Part shown: positions 32,701 through 47,200 of the stretch, piece by piece
Layout of the letters: each line of letters starts with the position of its first letter
How positions within the stretch are numbered: the stretch's first letter is position 1
From: Tubiluchus corallicola
Lineage: Eukaryota; Priapulida; Priapulimorpha; Priapulimorphida; Tubiluchidae
Reading direction: 5' to 3'
NCBI GenBank assembly: GCA_030141605.1
Contig: JAQGDQ010000058.1
Coordinates: 100,852 to 164,851, forward strand
DNA length: 64,000 bases
The notes under the pieces: generated by a model
Seen by the model: the letters and a program-made list of their open reading frames with translations, nothing else
Told to the model about the DNA's origin: nothing
Databases searched by the model: none
Position numbers and translations under genes: made by a program

Positions 32701-33043
32701 GCAATTACTTTCATCTAGCTTTTTTGGATAAACTTAAAACAGAAGGAAGGCCTATTGGCCACTGCTTGGCGAACGGCTCTGATTTGAAGAGGTTTAAGCA
32801 GTGTAGAAGCCAATCACACTCGACATTTTGCAGCAACCTTCTATAATAAACATTTCATTTTAGAGCAACCTTCTATAATGAGAATTTTAAGTTCACAAAA
32901 CCCAACTAGTCAGCCGAATTCAGATTTTAATCTCAGTTTTTATTCACATAATCTCATGTTTGTTGTTATTAAAAGCGATCCCATTGGTGGAGAGGAAATC
33001 GTTTTGCTATAACAGCTGAACTTTAAACAGTCTAATCGCATAG
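29781..33043. other. No supported gene; possible unidentified relics
   Basis: Around 30,510-30,720 the sequence is a low-complexity mix of ATGCAAC, GATACG and TATAAT-like units. Short protein-like plus-strand strings occur near 31,610-31,780 (for example ALGAVENLITTESPSRAVAV) and near 32,290-32,390 (NYAILKAELFTAHLRSKQRR). They are broken by stops and match no family that I can name. An old mobile element is possible. Confidence 0.35.
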
Positions 33044-33478
33044 ATGATAATCACCAAAAATTGTGTGCTCACTGTATGGATGACTTGTTATCAAATTGAG
33101 TCAGTTTCTGACTGTGCAAAGACTCTATTCATCTGTGTAAACATGCAGATTAGCGAAATTAATAAAGTACTGGCTGAAACGAAGAACAATGCAGACCTAC
33201 TGTTACTGTTACAGTCAGACATAATGAATAACATATTTTTCGTTATAAGACTTCAGTCCCCTAACAGGCATATACCAGAATTCAATTCAACGTCCAAGAT
33301 GCACCGTCCCATTAAAGATTCTGTGCGTTTTTTCAAAGCTGAAAAGCAGCATTCCATCACCATATGTGCCACGCATTCTGTACATAAACTTATCTTTGCA
33401 ACATTCATAGTAAATATATGTACAATTAATAATTTTATATCCTCCAAGATTAAAAAAGTTCCAAATGTGGCTAATTAA
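33044..33478 (+). other. Unrecognised 144-codon open frame
   Basis: This is one of the longest non-repetitive open frames in the gene-poor half. It starts with MIITKNCVLTVWMTCYQIES and has mixed composition with no signal peptide, membrane segment or known motif visible. There is no clear splice context or conserved neighbour. With this AT content a frame of this length could be chance. Confidence 0.2.
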
Positions 33479-35298
33479 TAATTAATAAATGAGTAAAACA
33501 ATATTGATCAACTTAAAAGGGTCATAAGAAAAAAATCTGAATATTAGCTGTATAACTTGCTTCATGACAAAAACTCCAGAAACATGCAAATTCCTGAAAC
33601 TGATTATTGATTGTACACATTACATTAAACAGAACTTTAAATTAATTAAATTAAACTAATTAAACTCAAATCTGAGTAAATAATGTTATTTTGGAACTAA
33701 TGAACATGACTTTTGAATCACATCTGTGAAAAATTAATTTTGGACATCGAAAGGCCAAATCTTTTGTGTAAAACGATACCACAGTGGAACAAAATTAACA
33801 TTTTACTCAGAAATGTTATCCTACTGGTCTCCACAAGACATGAATGATTTGTCACAATTCATGTCTGTAGATGATTTAGTCTGCTATGTATTCAGTCTAA
33901 CGTTTATTACAAGTCTGTGATAATCTATAAATGCATTGCATTAGCAATAGATTAACGATACTAAGATATGTGCAGCATCATAATGGTCCGTAGACAATTG
34001 CTGTTGAGTTCATTGATGTGCAGAGTCAACAATTTCTAGTATTCGCTGAAAGTATGATGATAGAAAGGCACGACATCAGTTTGCATTCTTTATTGCACAA
34101 GATCATGCAAGCTTATAGCTTGCAGTAATTGATAATATTAGTCGTGGATCAGGAAACTTAGCCATAAATGTTTAACAAATGACATGACAGTAATGAATGC
34201 TTACAAACTGAAAAGTAATTTTTTTAAATGATAAGTTTTTAAAAAAATTTTTCTCTGTGACAGATGAATATTTTGTTGTGGTAATAGTTATATCATTGCA
34301 GTATTAGCGATGTGTTGATTATAATGGAAATTCAAAGTTTAAAGGACAAGAAAGCTTTTACTTACGTAAAGCCGAAAAATGCATTTTGAAATTTTGCATT
34401 ACCTACATATAGGCTTATTGCACAGTATGAGTATTAGCTGTATTAGAGCTTGTATTAGGAGCAATGGTGATAGAACTTGAAAATTTAAAATCCCACAATG
34501 ACTGTTAGTGCAGCCAATTTGATGATTAGTTTGAAACATGTTTAGATAACACTGCATAAAGTCCAAAAAATAATCAAAGCATAAGTAGCACACACTTAAC
34601 TAACTAAGCAAAACTACAAATTATTTTGTCTTGTCAATAAGATTCATAATAAGTATTTTGGAAGCGAGTGACATTTTAGCTATTGGTACGAACATTTTAA
34701 ATTATTAAGAACTTTCTTTCTCAGTTACATTACGTCTTTCAAACAGGCAAGAGCAATGCTAAGCAACATAACTTCTTATGGCAAGTTTTTGAGACACATT
34801 TTAAAATTCTTTTTCTTTCCCTTTAAGCAAGCAATGTAAAAATTTTTAATACACAAGAAAAAAATTTACCATGTGTTAAAAAAATTTCATAGGAAAAACT
34901 GCTAAGCTTTAATGTGTATTAAGAAGTTGATTAATATGAAAATATCTACGTAACTTGTAACCAATGGCATATAGTCACTAAACATGGAAATAAATTAGAC
35001 TCTTCCAATTATTTACACTATATTATATCTACACTTCTCTGAAGTGGAAAATTCAGAAATGACTACACAGTTGGGAGATGAATTTACACTCTTTAAAAAT
35101 AACACTGTGGTAATGCGCTACGCCACAATGGCCGAATAACTGAAGCATTAAATTTTTTTCAAAAGACACTACTACACAAAACATCATTTACTGACATTTA
35201 GCAACTTTTTTTCACTAAGAAAAACTTATTTTCTTAGCAATGAAAATGAAAAATATACATGCTATTATGAAGTAATTAACACTTATTTACATTTACTA
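33479..35298. other. AT-rich stretch downstream of BANP
   Basis: Lies 3' of the BANP stop codon and may hold its 3' untranslated region. I see no second gene and no recognisable element. Confidence 0.4.
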
Positions 35299-38200
35299 TC
35301 AACTGCGCTCTTGTTTAATTTGAAGCTGTGGGTTATCATCATCATAATCTTCTTGTCTGTCTTCTGCTTCTCCACAAGTTTCTTGTGCTTTTACCATTCT
35401 CAGTAAAGGCTAAACAAAGCAAAAAGACAAGAAATTAAATTTTAAAGCGTGCCATTTAGTTTAATTTGCACATCACAAAATCATTTCAATCTTTGCAGGG
35501 AGTCAAGTCCTGTGTATGTGTGTGTGAGTTCTGTACATGATTTATAATTTATTTATTAGTGCCAAAGACAGAAATAAGAAATATATATATATATACAATT
35601 TCAATAAGTGAAATATGTCGACACTACACACAAACAGTTATTGATGAAACAAATATAACTTAAAATTGTTCCCGTTAATTGTTTTAGTCATTTAAAAGAA
35701 AAGTTTGGTGATTAGTGTGTAAAATAAATTGTCACTCGTCTGGCCTTCATTTCCAAATGATATGATCATTACACAGTATTTAATTTTTGTTCATCACGTC
35801 TCAAAATGCGTTTTCAACATAATCAATAAATACCTTAGTTACTTCGAAATCACTGCTTACCACCAAGAATAAAAATTTATCAATATTGCTCATAAGCAGA
35901 AATTCTGGTATGTAATTGCATTGATGTGATTACGTAATTTTCCTAATTACTAATAGCGTGAGATGATTCTCAGTTTTGTCAGTTTTGTTATAGGATACAT
36001 TTGGAATAACTAGAAAGGTTTAGTATATTGATGAGTATATTTAGCAAATGAGAAATAAAAACAGAAAGATCTGTAGATGGTCTCTTCTTCTCTCAGAATA
36101 TAATTTTGACATAGAATACAAGAAAGGTTCTGAAAATCTTGCTGATGTTTTCTCAAGAGCCTAAATTCGAATTATTAGATTAAGTAAAGCTTGATTTCCA
36201 ATGAATAAGCATTTAGTTGCTAAGATATTTCCTTTTTTTGCAAATTACCTTAGTGTGAAAAACATTAAAGTCAAGGTATACATGTTTTTGAATAATGTGA
36301 TTTTGTTACTAACATAGTAATTATTTGGATAAATGTACATGTATTTTGTTTTGCAATGTGTACAAATATTTGCATGTCCAGTACGACAGAATTTTGGTCA
36401 AATTTAGTGTGCAATTGCTGATTGTTATTTTTTTAATGTGACATCACTTTTGCATTGTATTGAAATACTTTTGACTAATGTTGTGAATTATTACCTAACT
36501 TGATTTATTTTGTTATGTATATTGATGGATTAGTCAGTTTTGCTATGTTTGCGTATTAGCCAATTGTTGTGCTTTTGGTCCAAGAATGTTATTACTTTAG
36601 GCTTAAAAATCCCTAACAATTGTCTTCAAAGGGGGGTCTTTTGTAAGGTTCTTACACATAGCTAAACTAGATATTACTGTAGTATAGTCTGCGGGAAGGG
36701 CTTCCTACCTATCACCCCTCCTTTGATAATATACTATAAACTATCCATGCATAACATGATCTTGGAAAGTGCATGACACAGATAGCCAGGAGAGTACAGT
36801 GGAACTGCTGGATCTGAAAGCAGCCAAAAATGCTTTAACTTTATACTTTAACTTTACTTACAAAAATGGTTAAAATCCTAAACTTGATTATAAGACTCTT
36901 TGAAGCACTAAACTTGTGCACATCTACTATTTGACTGATCTAACATAAAGAGATTATCAGTGATGATACCAAACTACTGCAGTTTTGATGTTGTGGATGG
37001 AGCTTTATTCACACTGAGATGTTGGAACTTTCTACAATGTGTCCTATGCTAAACTACATGAAGAGGCATGACTAGCCACCAGTGTCCAGACGTTGCGGAT
37101 TGTGGACGTGTCCTGAGTCAACCACAAAGACCTGTGAGCCATTCCTTAGTTCATATTTGATTGGTGCTACAGCCGGCGTCATCACCGTTGATTGTTATGG
37201 CCATAGACTTGAAGTCGTTGATGTGTTGCTGTGACAGATTGGAGTGAGCTACGTCCGCGGACTCCTCTCCTATGTCCTTATCCTCTCAGGGGAAGGGTTA
37301 ACTGATAAGTAGACATTTTGTTTTCTTTTCACTTTGTTATTTTTGTTATTCTTAACTGCCTTTATGAGAAACTGTTATTGATGTTATAACCTGTTCTAAA
37401 TTATCTAAACAGAGTAAAAAGTGAATAAAAATAGTAAACATAATCGTAATCTTTTCCTCCGTTTCATATAAGATTTTGTTGTTGGAATGTTTGGAATCTA
37501 TGTATGTCATGATCAACATGGAAAACCATAATGCCTAAGTAAACTCCCGTAAAACGTAACATCAAGCCTTAGACCCGCTGGTTTTTCAAGTGAGCCCTTC
37601 GACATTGCAACCTCTCTAAAGACATATTAATTATACCTGTGTCATTGAATTTTGGTTCATATGCCTTGTTGCCCCCTGGAAAATTGTAGGACAACAACCG
37701 CCCACGTATGTTAAACGTTATGTTTATTGTGAATAAAAGATGACGCGACAGGGTAGTCAGATTTGTGGATGAGTTGGGAGGTAAAGAGTTGCACCCCCAC
37801 CATAAAAATCTACTAGCTCCCAACAGCCTCTTTGCAAGGTGTACAGTCAAATTTAGCTGAATGTGCAGGGAATCGATTTTAATTTTAATAACACTAGATC
37901 CCCATAGTTCAGAGCCATATCACATGATGGGTTCTGTAATATGTTCAGATGTTAATAATAGTAAGTGAGTTGGCACAGTCTGAGATCTATTTTCATACAG
38001 TAAATAATCCTTTGTTGTCTTTTAGTTTAATACAACTTTACATGAAAGCACCAGCTGTAAAGAATTTGACCCATAAGTATTTATAAGATTGGACTATTTA
38101 CAACTTGTCGGAACCATAGGTAAACTTTAGATCTTTTAGAATTCTTCCTGCGTAAAAAAACATTAATTTCTGTTTTTTAGTACTAAATTCAGGAGTACGA

Positions 38201-41200
38201 TCACATAATTACTGAGCTTATTAAAGCATTTCTGCAGTCCTGACCAGGAAGAAGAGAGCAAGACCACATTGTTGACATAGAGAAGACATTTGGTGCCAAA
38301 ATTACCAAGACCAACGGGATTGCATTAATTATGTGTAAAAACTGATGGCAAGTCATTGACATATAAGGAGAAGAGAACCGGATTTAACACACAGCCTTGC
38401 TTAACATCCATGGAGGATGGTATATCTTCTGTTAATCCACTGGCAAATATAATGGAGTACTGTTAGAGTACATATTTTGCAAAATCTAAAGAAAGTAACC
38501 ACATATTATTTTTCAACAATTTATCAATACGTGTTTTCAATGTAAACAAATGCTAATGGTACAACAATCTTTTTCAAATCCTATTTGTTAACTAGATTGT
38601 TGTTACACTCAAAAATTTTTCTAACCTATTATTTAGAATTTTTGCAAATAATTTGCTTAAACTGCTTGAAATGCAATTCATCTGTAATTATTTGGGTCTG
38701 TTGCATTTCTACTTTTGAATATTGGGGTAATGTAACTTTCCTTCCTCTGGCTAGGATAACAAAAACCAGAAAAAATCAGAATGAAGAATTTACGAGGACA
38801 CGGAACCATAACTTGGCTTGACGCTTTGAGCATTTCGTTCATTAAGCCATAGCTATCTGCAGTTTTGTTATCTTTTAACTATTTAACGGCTATCAAGATT
38901 TCCGTATCAGTTATTCTACAGCCAAGGTGAGAAAAAAGTGTCATTTTCTTTATGTACTCGCACAATTTTTTAGTTTTTATCCGATGACTGTCATTACGAT
39001 TACTGTGTAAAAAGCGTGCCAATTGCTAAACCTTACTAAAAACAGGAATCCTGCTATTCACATTTACAGATAATCATATGTGGTTAACTATAAGTTTACA
39101 TGATTATCAAAAATAAGACTTGTAATAATACACCTTCCAAATTTTTTACTGTGATGTGCACCTCGAAGTTTTCATCGGTAAAGGTCAAAGAAAATGAAGT
39201 TTGAGCTGAGAATTCGTAAAAACTAAACACATGTCAAAGCTGGTATCTGGTAGGTTTATGTAAACCTGCTACAGATAGAAATCATAGTATAATGTGTGTC
39301 CACTAGATACGAAATCAATAGAAATAGTAGTGCGGTCTGGGTACAATGTTCAACATGCAGTTATAATAACTTATCGATATTCTCTAAGAAGCTCTAAACT
39401 AAACTGATATCTCAGGCGATTAAGGATGGTTTTTACTTTTGAATAGACTAGGGTAACACAATTGTCACCACAATCTTAGTCAATAAAATAAACATGGATA
39501 TGCAAAAAATATAATACTCAAAAGCCACAACCTCATCAGTGAATCTTCACTGAAATAAAATGAAGTCAGTCATGCAGTAGTAATCTGGGTACATTAAAAA
39601 TGAAATAAACATAACAGTAACTCACATTTGTACTCACAACCTGCTGTTCTCCTAATGGGAACTGACAAAGGTCTTCTTCTGTTGCTTGAATAACCTGTAT
39701 TTATTGTGCAAAAAACTTTACCAAAGTTAAGTGCAGGAAAACAATGGCTAGACTATGTAAGTTTGATAAATACATTATAATTTAAAGTTCGTTTTCATGC
39801 TCCTATTGTATCATCCATATGTAGGGGGTGACTCATAAAAAACTTTGCTTATTTCAAATCCCAATACCTTTGAAAGTCTGAATTTTTTAGAAAAAAGATA
39901 AAGTTTTAGACATACCCACAAAGCTACAGTCTGCACTTGCTGCCATTTTCAAATAGTTAGAATCTGTTAGATTCTGATTTATAGTTACATTGAAAAGACA
40001 CAAAAATAATGTGACGGGTTGTACTTATGTGTCTTTGTACTTTGTTTTAAGAACTAAGAGCGCCTTTACTAGAAGGCATAGTTGCCATAATGAGACCGAT
40101 ATACAAGGAGATTACCAAATAATGTATCTCTGCATTGAAGCACATTGTAATTTTTCACTTAAAAAAGCAGTTGAAGTCATATAGAGTGTCATCGGAGTTC
40201 AATGTTTTGATTTTGATGTTTGCACTATTCATAAATAATATACATGCACCAATGTGTGCCAAATCTTAATGGCATAATGACTGAATTGTTGAAGCTACTG
40301 GAATTAGAAAATGTTTTGTCTTGGGCTACCTAACATGTTCTTTGAACTTTTGTACCTATCAAGTTATCAGTATCTCTAACAATTCATTTAAATAATTCTT
40401 AAATTCAGCAAAGTTGAATTACGGAAATAAAGAAGTGTCTGTGAATGGAAGAACATTCAAACCAAAGTTTGACAAGAAATACTGCAAAAGAAACAGAAAA
40501 GATATGAATCTTCTATCTATTATTTCAGGTCATAATTTAAGGTTATATTAGTATTTTACTGTTGGTATCTAAATTAAAACCACATTATTATGACAATGTT
40601 AAAGATTAATGCCTAATTTAACTGGCCTAGGTTACCAGTTTGGTTTTTACTTAAAAACCGTATCTCAATTTGCTTATTTCACTTTGAAATTATTACAGAT
40701 ATTTCACAAAACATTAGAAATTTACAATAAAAATGTGATCAGGGATATGGCGAAGAGGGATGTGCCATAACAGAGCAATTCACCAGTCTGCAGTTAGTTT
40801 ACTTTTAGGGGTGAGGGTGTAATATTAAATGCATTATAATGCGTAAGTTAGAATGAAAACCGTTTTCCGGCGGGTCATTGATTTGTTACTTTTCTATAGT
40901 TTGGTTTAAATGTTACATAAATCAAGTTGAATTATGATTTATTTTCACTTAACTTAGCTTAACTTAACTTAACTTAACTTAACTTAACTTAACTTAACTT
41001 AACTTAACTTAACTTAACTTAACTTAACTTAACTTAACTTAACTGAACTGAACTGAACTGAACTGAACTGAACTGAACTGAACTGAACTGAACTGAACTG
41101 AACTGAACTGAACTGAACTGAACTGAACTGAACTGAACTGAACTGAACTTAACTTAACTTAACTTAACTTAACTTAACTTAACTTAACTTAACTTAACTT

Positions 41201-44200
41201 AACTTAACTTAACTTAACTTAACTTAACTTAACTTAACTGTTTTCACTTATTTCCATGTTACCATTACCAATATTAAAGCATATGAAATTAAGATACGTT
41301 TGCTGAAAGCCAATTTTTATCAGATCGGCATATTCCTGGATGTGAGTAGATACAAGGGTGCTAGCAATTACAATATTATATTCAACAAAATTTACGAATT
41401 AATTTTTTTAATAAAACTCCTTTGTCTAGCATACCTGAACATCACCAGATGATAGTTCAGCTAGAAAGGCACTTTCGTCATTAACACCTGTAAATTGCAC
41501 CACGTAATCGCCTTGCGCATTATCCTCTGAAAAAGGAAAAAAGCAATAAAATATTACATTCGATCAACATCACTTACGTCTCACAGTATAGAATCTTGAA
41601 TTACTTAACTTGCAAAGCAACTGACACAGTGTAAAGCATCAAGCATTGTCATGAATGCAAGTCTTGAGACAACGGATTAATATACTGTGGTATACCCAAG
41701 AGTTCATTGGAGTTCCACAAACATAGTCACATTAGTCACTTCAATAATGTTTACCTGATCAAGAGGAAAGACAATATCATTCATCTTAAGGTGGGATAAT
41801 AGACAAGTCTGTCATACTGCCCTTGTCCCCAACAGTATCAACCTAACAGTAAATCAAGTTTGACTGGCTAGATATCAATACATCAAGTTGCTTTAGTTAT
41901 AATGTAAAGAATTTCCCCAGTATCAACTGTCGACTTTTCATTTGGGGAGAATACTTACCACTTTGAATTCTGTGAACATAAGTAGGCTAACTGTGTTTTC
42001 TGTTGTTTTTTTGGAATATGATACAACAACCATCTTTTATAAAATTTCCCAGCCAAAAGGGCAAAATGACGCAGGATAACTAAAAACTTAATAATAGCAG
42101 GGAAGTGGCAACTGGCACAAGGACAGTATTCATACAATCAAGAGTTCTATTGCCTATCTGTCAGGGGGCCATAGCAAAGATATTAATCAGCACTTATATC
42201 AGTACAGGGTCAAACGATATTTACCCAGTGAGGGATCCGAATAAACTAGTGTTCTTCCATAGACGTACTGCGGTTGCATCTGGTGTTGTGGAAGCTCTCG
42301 TATTCCAATGAGTGGCATGCCCCGTTCTTTTCGCCGATGTTGAGTTCTACACTTGGAATCGATGTTTAACTTGATCCTGTGCCAAGTCACATCATCTATG
42401 CCAAACTTGTAAATGAGATGGCCTGTATGCAAAATAGCAAAGTATGATAACTCACATTTTGGTCAACACTGTGTCTTGTATAATTTACACAAGACTTTCA
42501 AGACTTTGTCAACAGTCCTGCAGGGTTCTAATTGGCTATGATTTAAGGATCACAGGCACCGATAACTAAAGCATTTGGCTAAATAGTGCATAGGTAAACA
42601 GGGAAGTTCTCTGTGAGACCAGATGTTCTGGACATCTGTTCCAAGAACAATTTTAGACTAGTCTCTAATCATTTTAATTTAGATAGAACTGTCTTTTCAA
42701 CATGAGCTATCAAAAAGAAGCATTAGGTTGCAGCATAGAGACTAACAACACAGCAATACAAATTCCGTTAAATAGCGAATGAAATTGCAGATTTTTTTTA
42801 AAAAAATTAATAGTGTAATGCATCAGTTATTTTCTGGTTGTAGTATGAGCCCAGTAGCGCAACGTGTAATTATTGCATGCTGGAAATCACTGCACCATGC
42901 CATTTGCATTGTGCAAACTTTTTGTAGTTTGACATAATATAACATAACAGAATGCAATATGATGTAAACAATATGGCATGTTGCATAAATTTTTCTAAAA
43001 TAATGCAATCTTACTTAACAATTAACAATACGTACACTTTACTTTCAAAAATGTAATTGCTTACATTGAATTCCATATATGCGTAATGGATCCAAGCGGC
43101 TTTTGCCATGCCGACCACGACCATTAATGTTTGACGTTGCTTGGACACTTCGATCAAACAGGTGATCTAGTAACGTCAACGCCATTTTCTCTGGCGTTTT
43201 GCAGATGTTATTAATATGTGACAGCTCTCTACACACAAAAGCACTAAATTAACATACAAACAAGTGATGTTTTGTCACACTGCAGTAAATCTTTAAAGTA
43301 AAATTTTAAAGCAAGTTTGATGCCAAAAACCGGCTAAAAGAAAAAAGCAAACAAATCACAATGTATAAATAAAATTTCAAAAGTTTTAATTCACTTTGTC
43401 ACATATGACTGGGAATTACGATTTAAAAGATGACACTTGAGCAAATGCATTACTAGTTTTTTATGATTCTAGATCACTTCATACATTAACAACATCACAA
43501 AAGAAATTGTTCCATATACGTTTCTGTATCAGGTAAAGCATCACAACGCCAGTATCTGTTTTTGTGCATCTCACAATGTGGTGCTATCAGGGTATATTAG
43601 TTTCGAGAATTTATTCATTATCACTTCAGAGAGTGTACTATTCGAAATGAAATAAAAAACCTCATACTTTGGTGTGATCTTACAACGGATACGCATTTGT
43701 TGATTGTCAGGATCTCCTAACCATGAACCATCTGGATATTCAGCTACAACAAAAAAATGAAGTCTTCAAAATTACTCACACTGCCAAAGGAAATGAAACA
43801 TATAAATAAATTCTTGTATATTAGCAAAAATATATGAATGGTAGCAATAATAGCAAATATAAATGATACTGGAAAATGGTAAAACACACAGAAAAGAAAA
43901 ATTGGCATAAAACTTAGATATTAGAAACATTACCAAATTTATAAAAATAAAGCATATGAATTAAATTACTTACCGATAAATTAACTTACCAAAAGTTGTA
44001 GCAAAGTAATAAATAGCAGATCACGATAAATGACATATTATGACTATTTGCTTCATTTGCTTCAATTATTAGAGTTGTAAACAAACGAGAAGTCACGTTA
44101 AGAAACATGCTAATCAATTAACATGTTTTTATTGTTTGATACTTGGCAGAAAGGCATCAATGAAGCAAAGCATACCTTCTGTATTTAATGTTATGAGAGT

Positions 44201-47200
44201 GATTCCTGAGGAACCTACATGACTGTTCACTTGTCTTGAATGATCCACAGATGCTTTGTCTGAAAGAAGTAACAACGACAAGCATATAATGAGGTACGCT
44301 ATAGAGGTGGAACATCATTTTACTTTAAATTACAGGTCTTAAAATCTAGCTGAAATTGATTTTTCTTACTTTTTACCAATAATAGGACAAGACAAGTGCA
44401 ACGCATTCTAATAATGTGCATTAGAACACACCTAATAATGTGCTCGGACACGTTGTCAGAGCTAGTGAGTTTAAAACTCAGCCAGAACCAGCAGTGCATA
44501 GGCAATGTTTTCTTGACTGATTATTTGAACACATTGGAAAACACATTCTTACAAATTTCATCTCAACACTGGTGTACATTAAGTAAAAACCTGTCAATAC
44601 AGTTTGTACAAAGCTTGTTCTGCAAGCAAGTCAGCAATGATGATGTACCGACCCAGCATAAGAAATTGACAGAAGCTATGAAATTAGGAATGAAGAAGAT
44701 AATTAGGAAACCTTAAATAATTACCTCTATCTTGTTTATTTGGTATTTCAAGGATGTAAGACTCGGTTGGAGAATCTGCTGTCCTTTCTGTCTCAGGCCC
44801 TTTCTCTTGTGACTTGCTAAAATAAATATCCCGATATTAAAATACGCGATAAAGGAAACAGTAGTTACAAAAATAATGTGTCACTGATTTGCAGTGCAAA
44901 TACAAGTCTGCAGTTACAAACTCACTTATACATATGGCAGGCAAAACACAGAAGCATTAGATGCCTACCTTTTCAATGTACAATAGTACATTGAATTTTT
45001 ATTACACCAATTTACTCCACGCTGTTAATTATAATTACTATTCTATGGAGCCTAACAACAATTAAATAATAAAATCAAGAATAGTAATTTAACTGATTCA
45101 TATAACACAGCAAACAAACATTTTTGCTTTTCTGCTTCACACATAGTAATAATAATTCCTATTCATAAAGGCAACAAGAAAAAAATGGTATACAAATTTT
45201 TGACACGGTGTTGTATTCCCGAAAAACTGAAAGCAACCGAAAGTCTTAACAAATATTGGCGTATTCGTGTGCATTTTTCCAACAAAATTGTATTGCATTG
45301 CTATCATTATATCTGTTAATACAGGTCATAAGCAGGTGATTTATTTTAATTTTTTTAAGATAACATGCACATATAAAAAAGAGCAACCAACCGAGTAGGA
45401 TAGGCAAAAACAGATGAGTGAATAAACATCACTACCCACATATCTTTTTGATTACATGTAAATTATGTTTTATGACATTAATAAAAGAACACCAAAACAT
45501 TCCAAGAAACATTCAATGATACTAGGTTGTATTCTTAGTATTAAACTTAAGTGCATTTGCCAAGTACCTGTGTTACATTATTAAAATGTAAACACATGTT
45601 ACAATTCGCAATTGTGATTTTCCAAATAGTTCTGCTTATTTTAAATCTCGCAGTCATGTAATTAATCTAACTAAGTTTTTGGGTTACAATCATTTACTTT
45701 TACTTAGTTTTAATGACAATTTCAATGGAAGGTAATACAAGTGATGCAAATGCAAACATTTCAATATATCTAATGCAACAGCGACACTAATTTGGTCTCT
45801 GAAGTTAAGCAGTGTTGACTCCAGCTAGCAAATGGAAATATAACTAGAAGAAAAGTGCTTCTACGCAGTTCCGTCTGTCATACATCTAGACTTTGGATCA
45901 GTGTCTCATCTTATAGGATTATCCTCGATAATGAGCTAAAGTATGAACACACCACAGCCTTGCAACATTGGCAGTAGCACAGGTCTGCCACTGAATGCTA
46001 AACAGCCTAAATTATAATGTGGCACAGAATAGAATAAAAAAGGAGCAACATTTAACCTGCTCACCTTGAACACTCGTCTACATTCTTCTTTAGTGCACTT
46101 TCTTCATTCTTAAGCAATTGTATGTATTCAGCGAGTTTATTTTCTGCAAACTTATAGTGTATTTCAATATCCGTCAGTTTTTCTTCAATCACATCAAGTC
46201 TATCACAGATATGCTTATTCAACTTGTAAAGCGCATACTGCACAGAAATTATAAAAAAACATGCATAAGCATTTACACACAAACAAGAAATCAAAAGAAA
46301 TGCTCAAATACTTAAAAAATCCATTGAATATATAAGTAGTAAAAGCTTAACACGAATTGTTGTGCTAGTATCGTCAAGTTAATGAGAGAGTAGAATACAA
46401 AAACGCTTGATGGATAAAGTCTTTCACATAATAGAGATAACTGCAAAGAGACAAATAATAAATGTTCAAAACATTCATTGTTTACTATGAAAAATACTAT
46501 CTATGATGCATGTGGTTATCAAAATTTTTAGCAGTGTTGCTCACATTATTTCATTTGCCATCAATTCTGTCTCTCTCTCTCTCTCTCCAAATAAAATTAA
46601 ATCTCTTTTTTTGCTCTCTTTCTTTCTTCAGCCTTACATAACATTAGTGCATATACATTGCATCATGCACAACTTACCTTAAGCGTCCAACTTGACATTT
46701 CTGTGCAGATTTCAGTTTTCATTTTCTTCGAAGGTGGACTCATCTCTATAAGAAAAATACAGGCCACGTTGAGTAACAAAGCTAAAATATTTAATGTAGT
46801 TTCATGCTATTACTATCAGATGAATTTTTCACTAATCATAAGAACCTATAAGTACTTCAACTTAGCACTCAGAATATGCTTTTGATTGCCACCACTTTAA
46901 ACCTTAAATAGTGTTGCTGTAATGATTTTTTGTAAAATCTAATACCATGTATGGTACAAATAAAGAACAATTTAATAAGTAAACCCACCACATGTATTTC
47001 AATTCGTCAATATTCTTTTTAGTTTTGCAAAATGAGAAAATTATACGTAAATGACAAAGTTAAGAAATAAACAATCAAGATTTCTTTCATAAAATGTGAT
47101 AAACAAGGACATGATCCTTTTCGTGGTAAACCATTATTTTGTCAATCATGGTGCTTTCTCATTTTCAGATTTCAGAATTTCTTACTTAGTATTATCTCCA

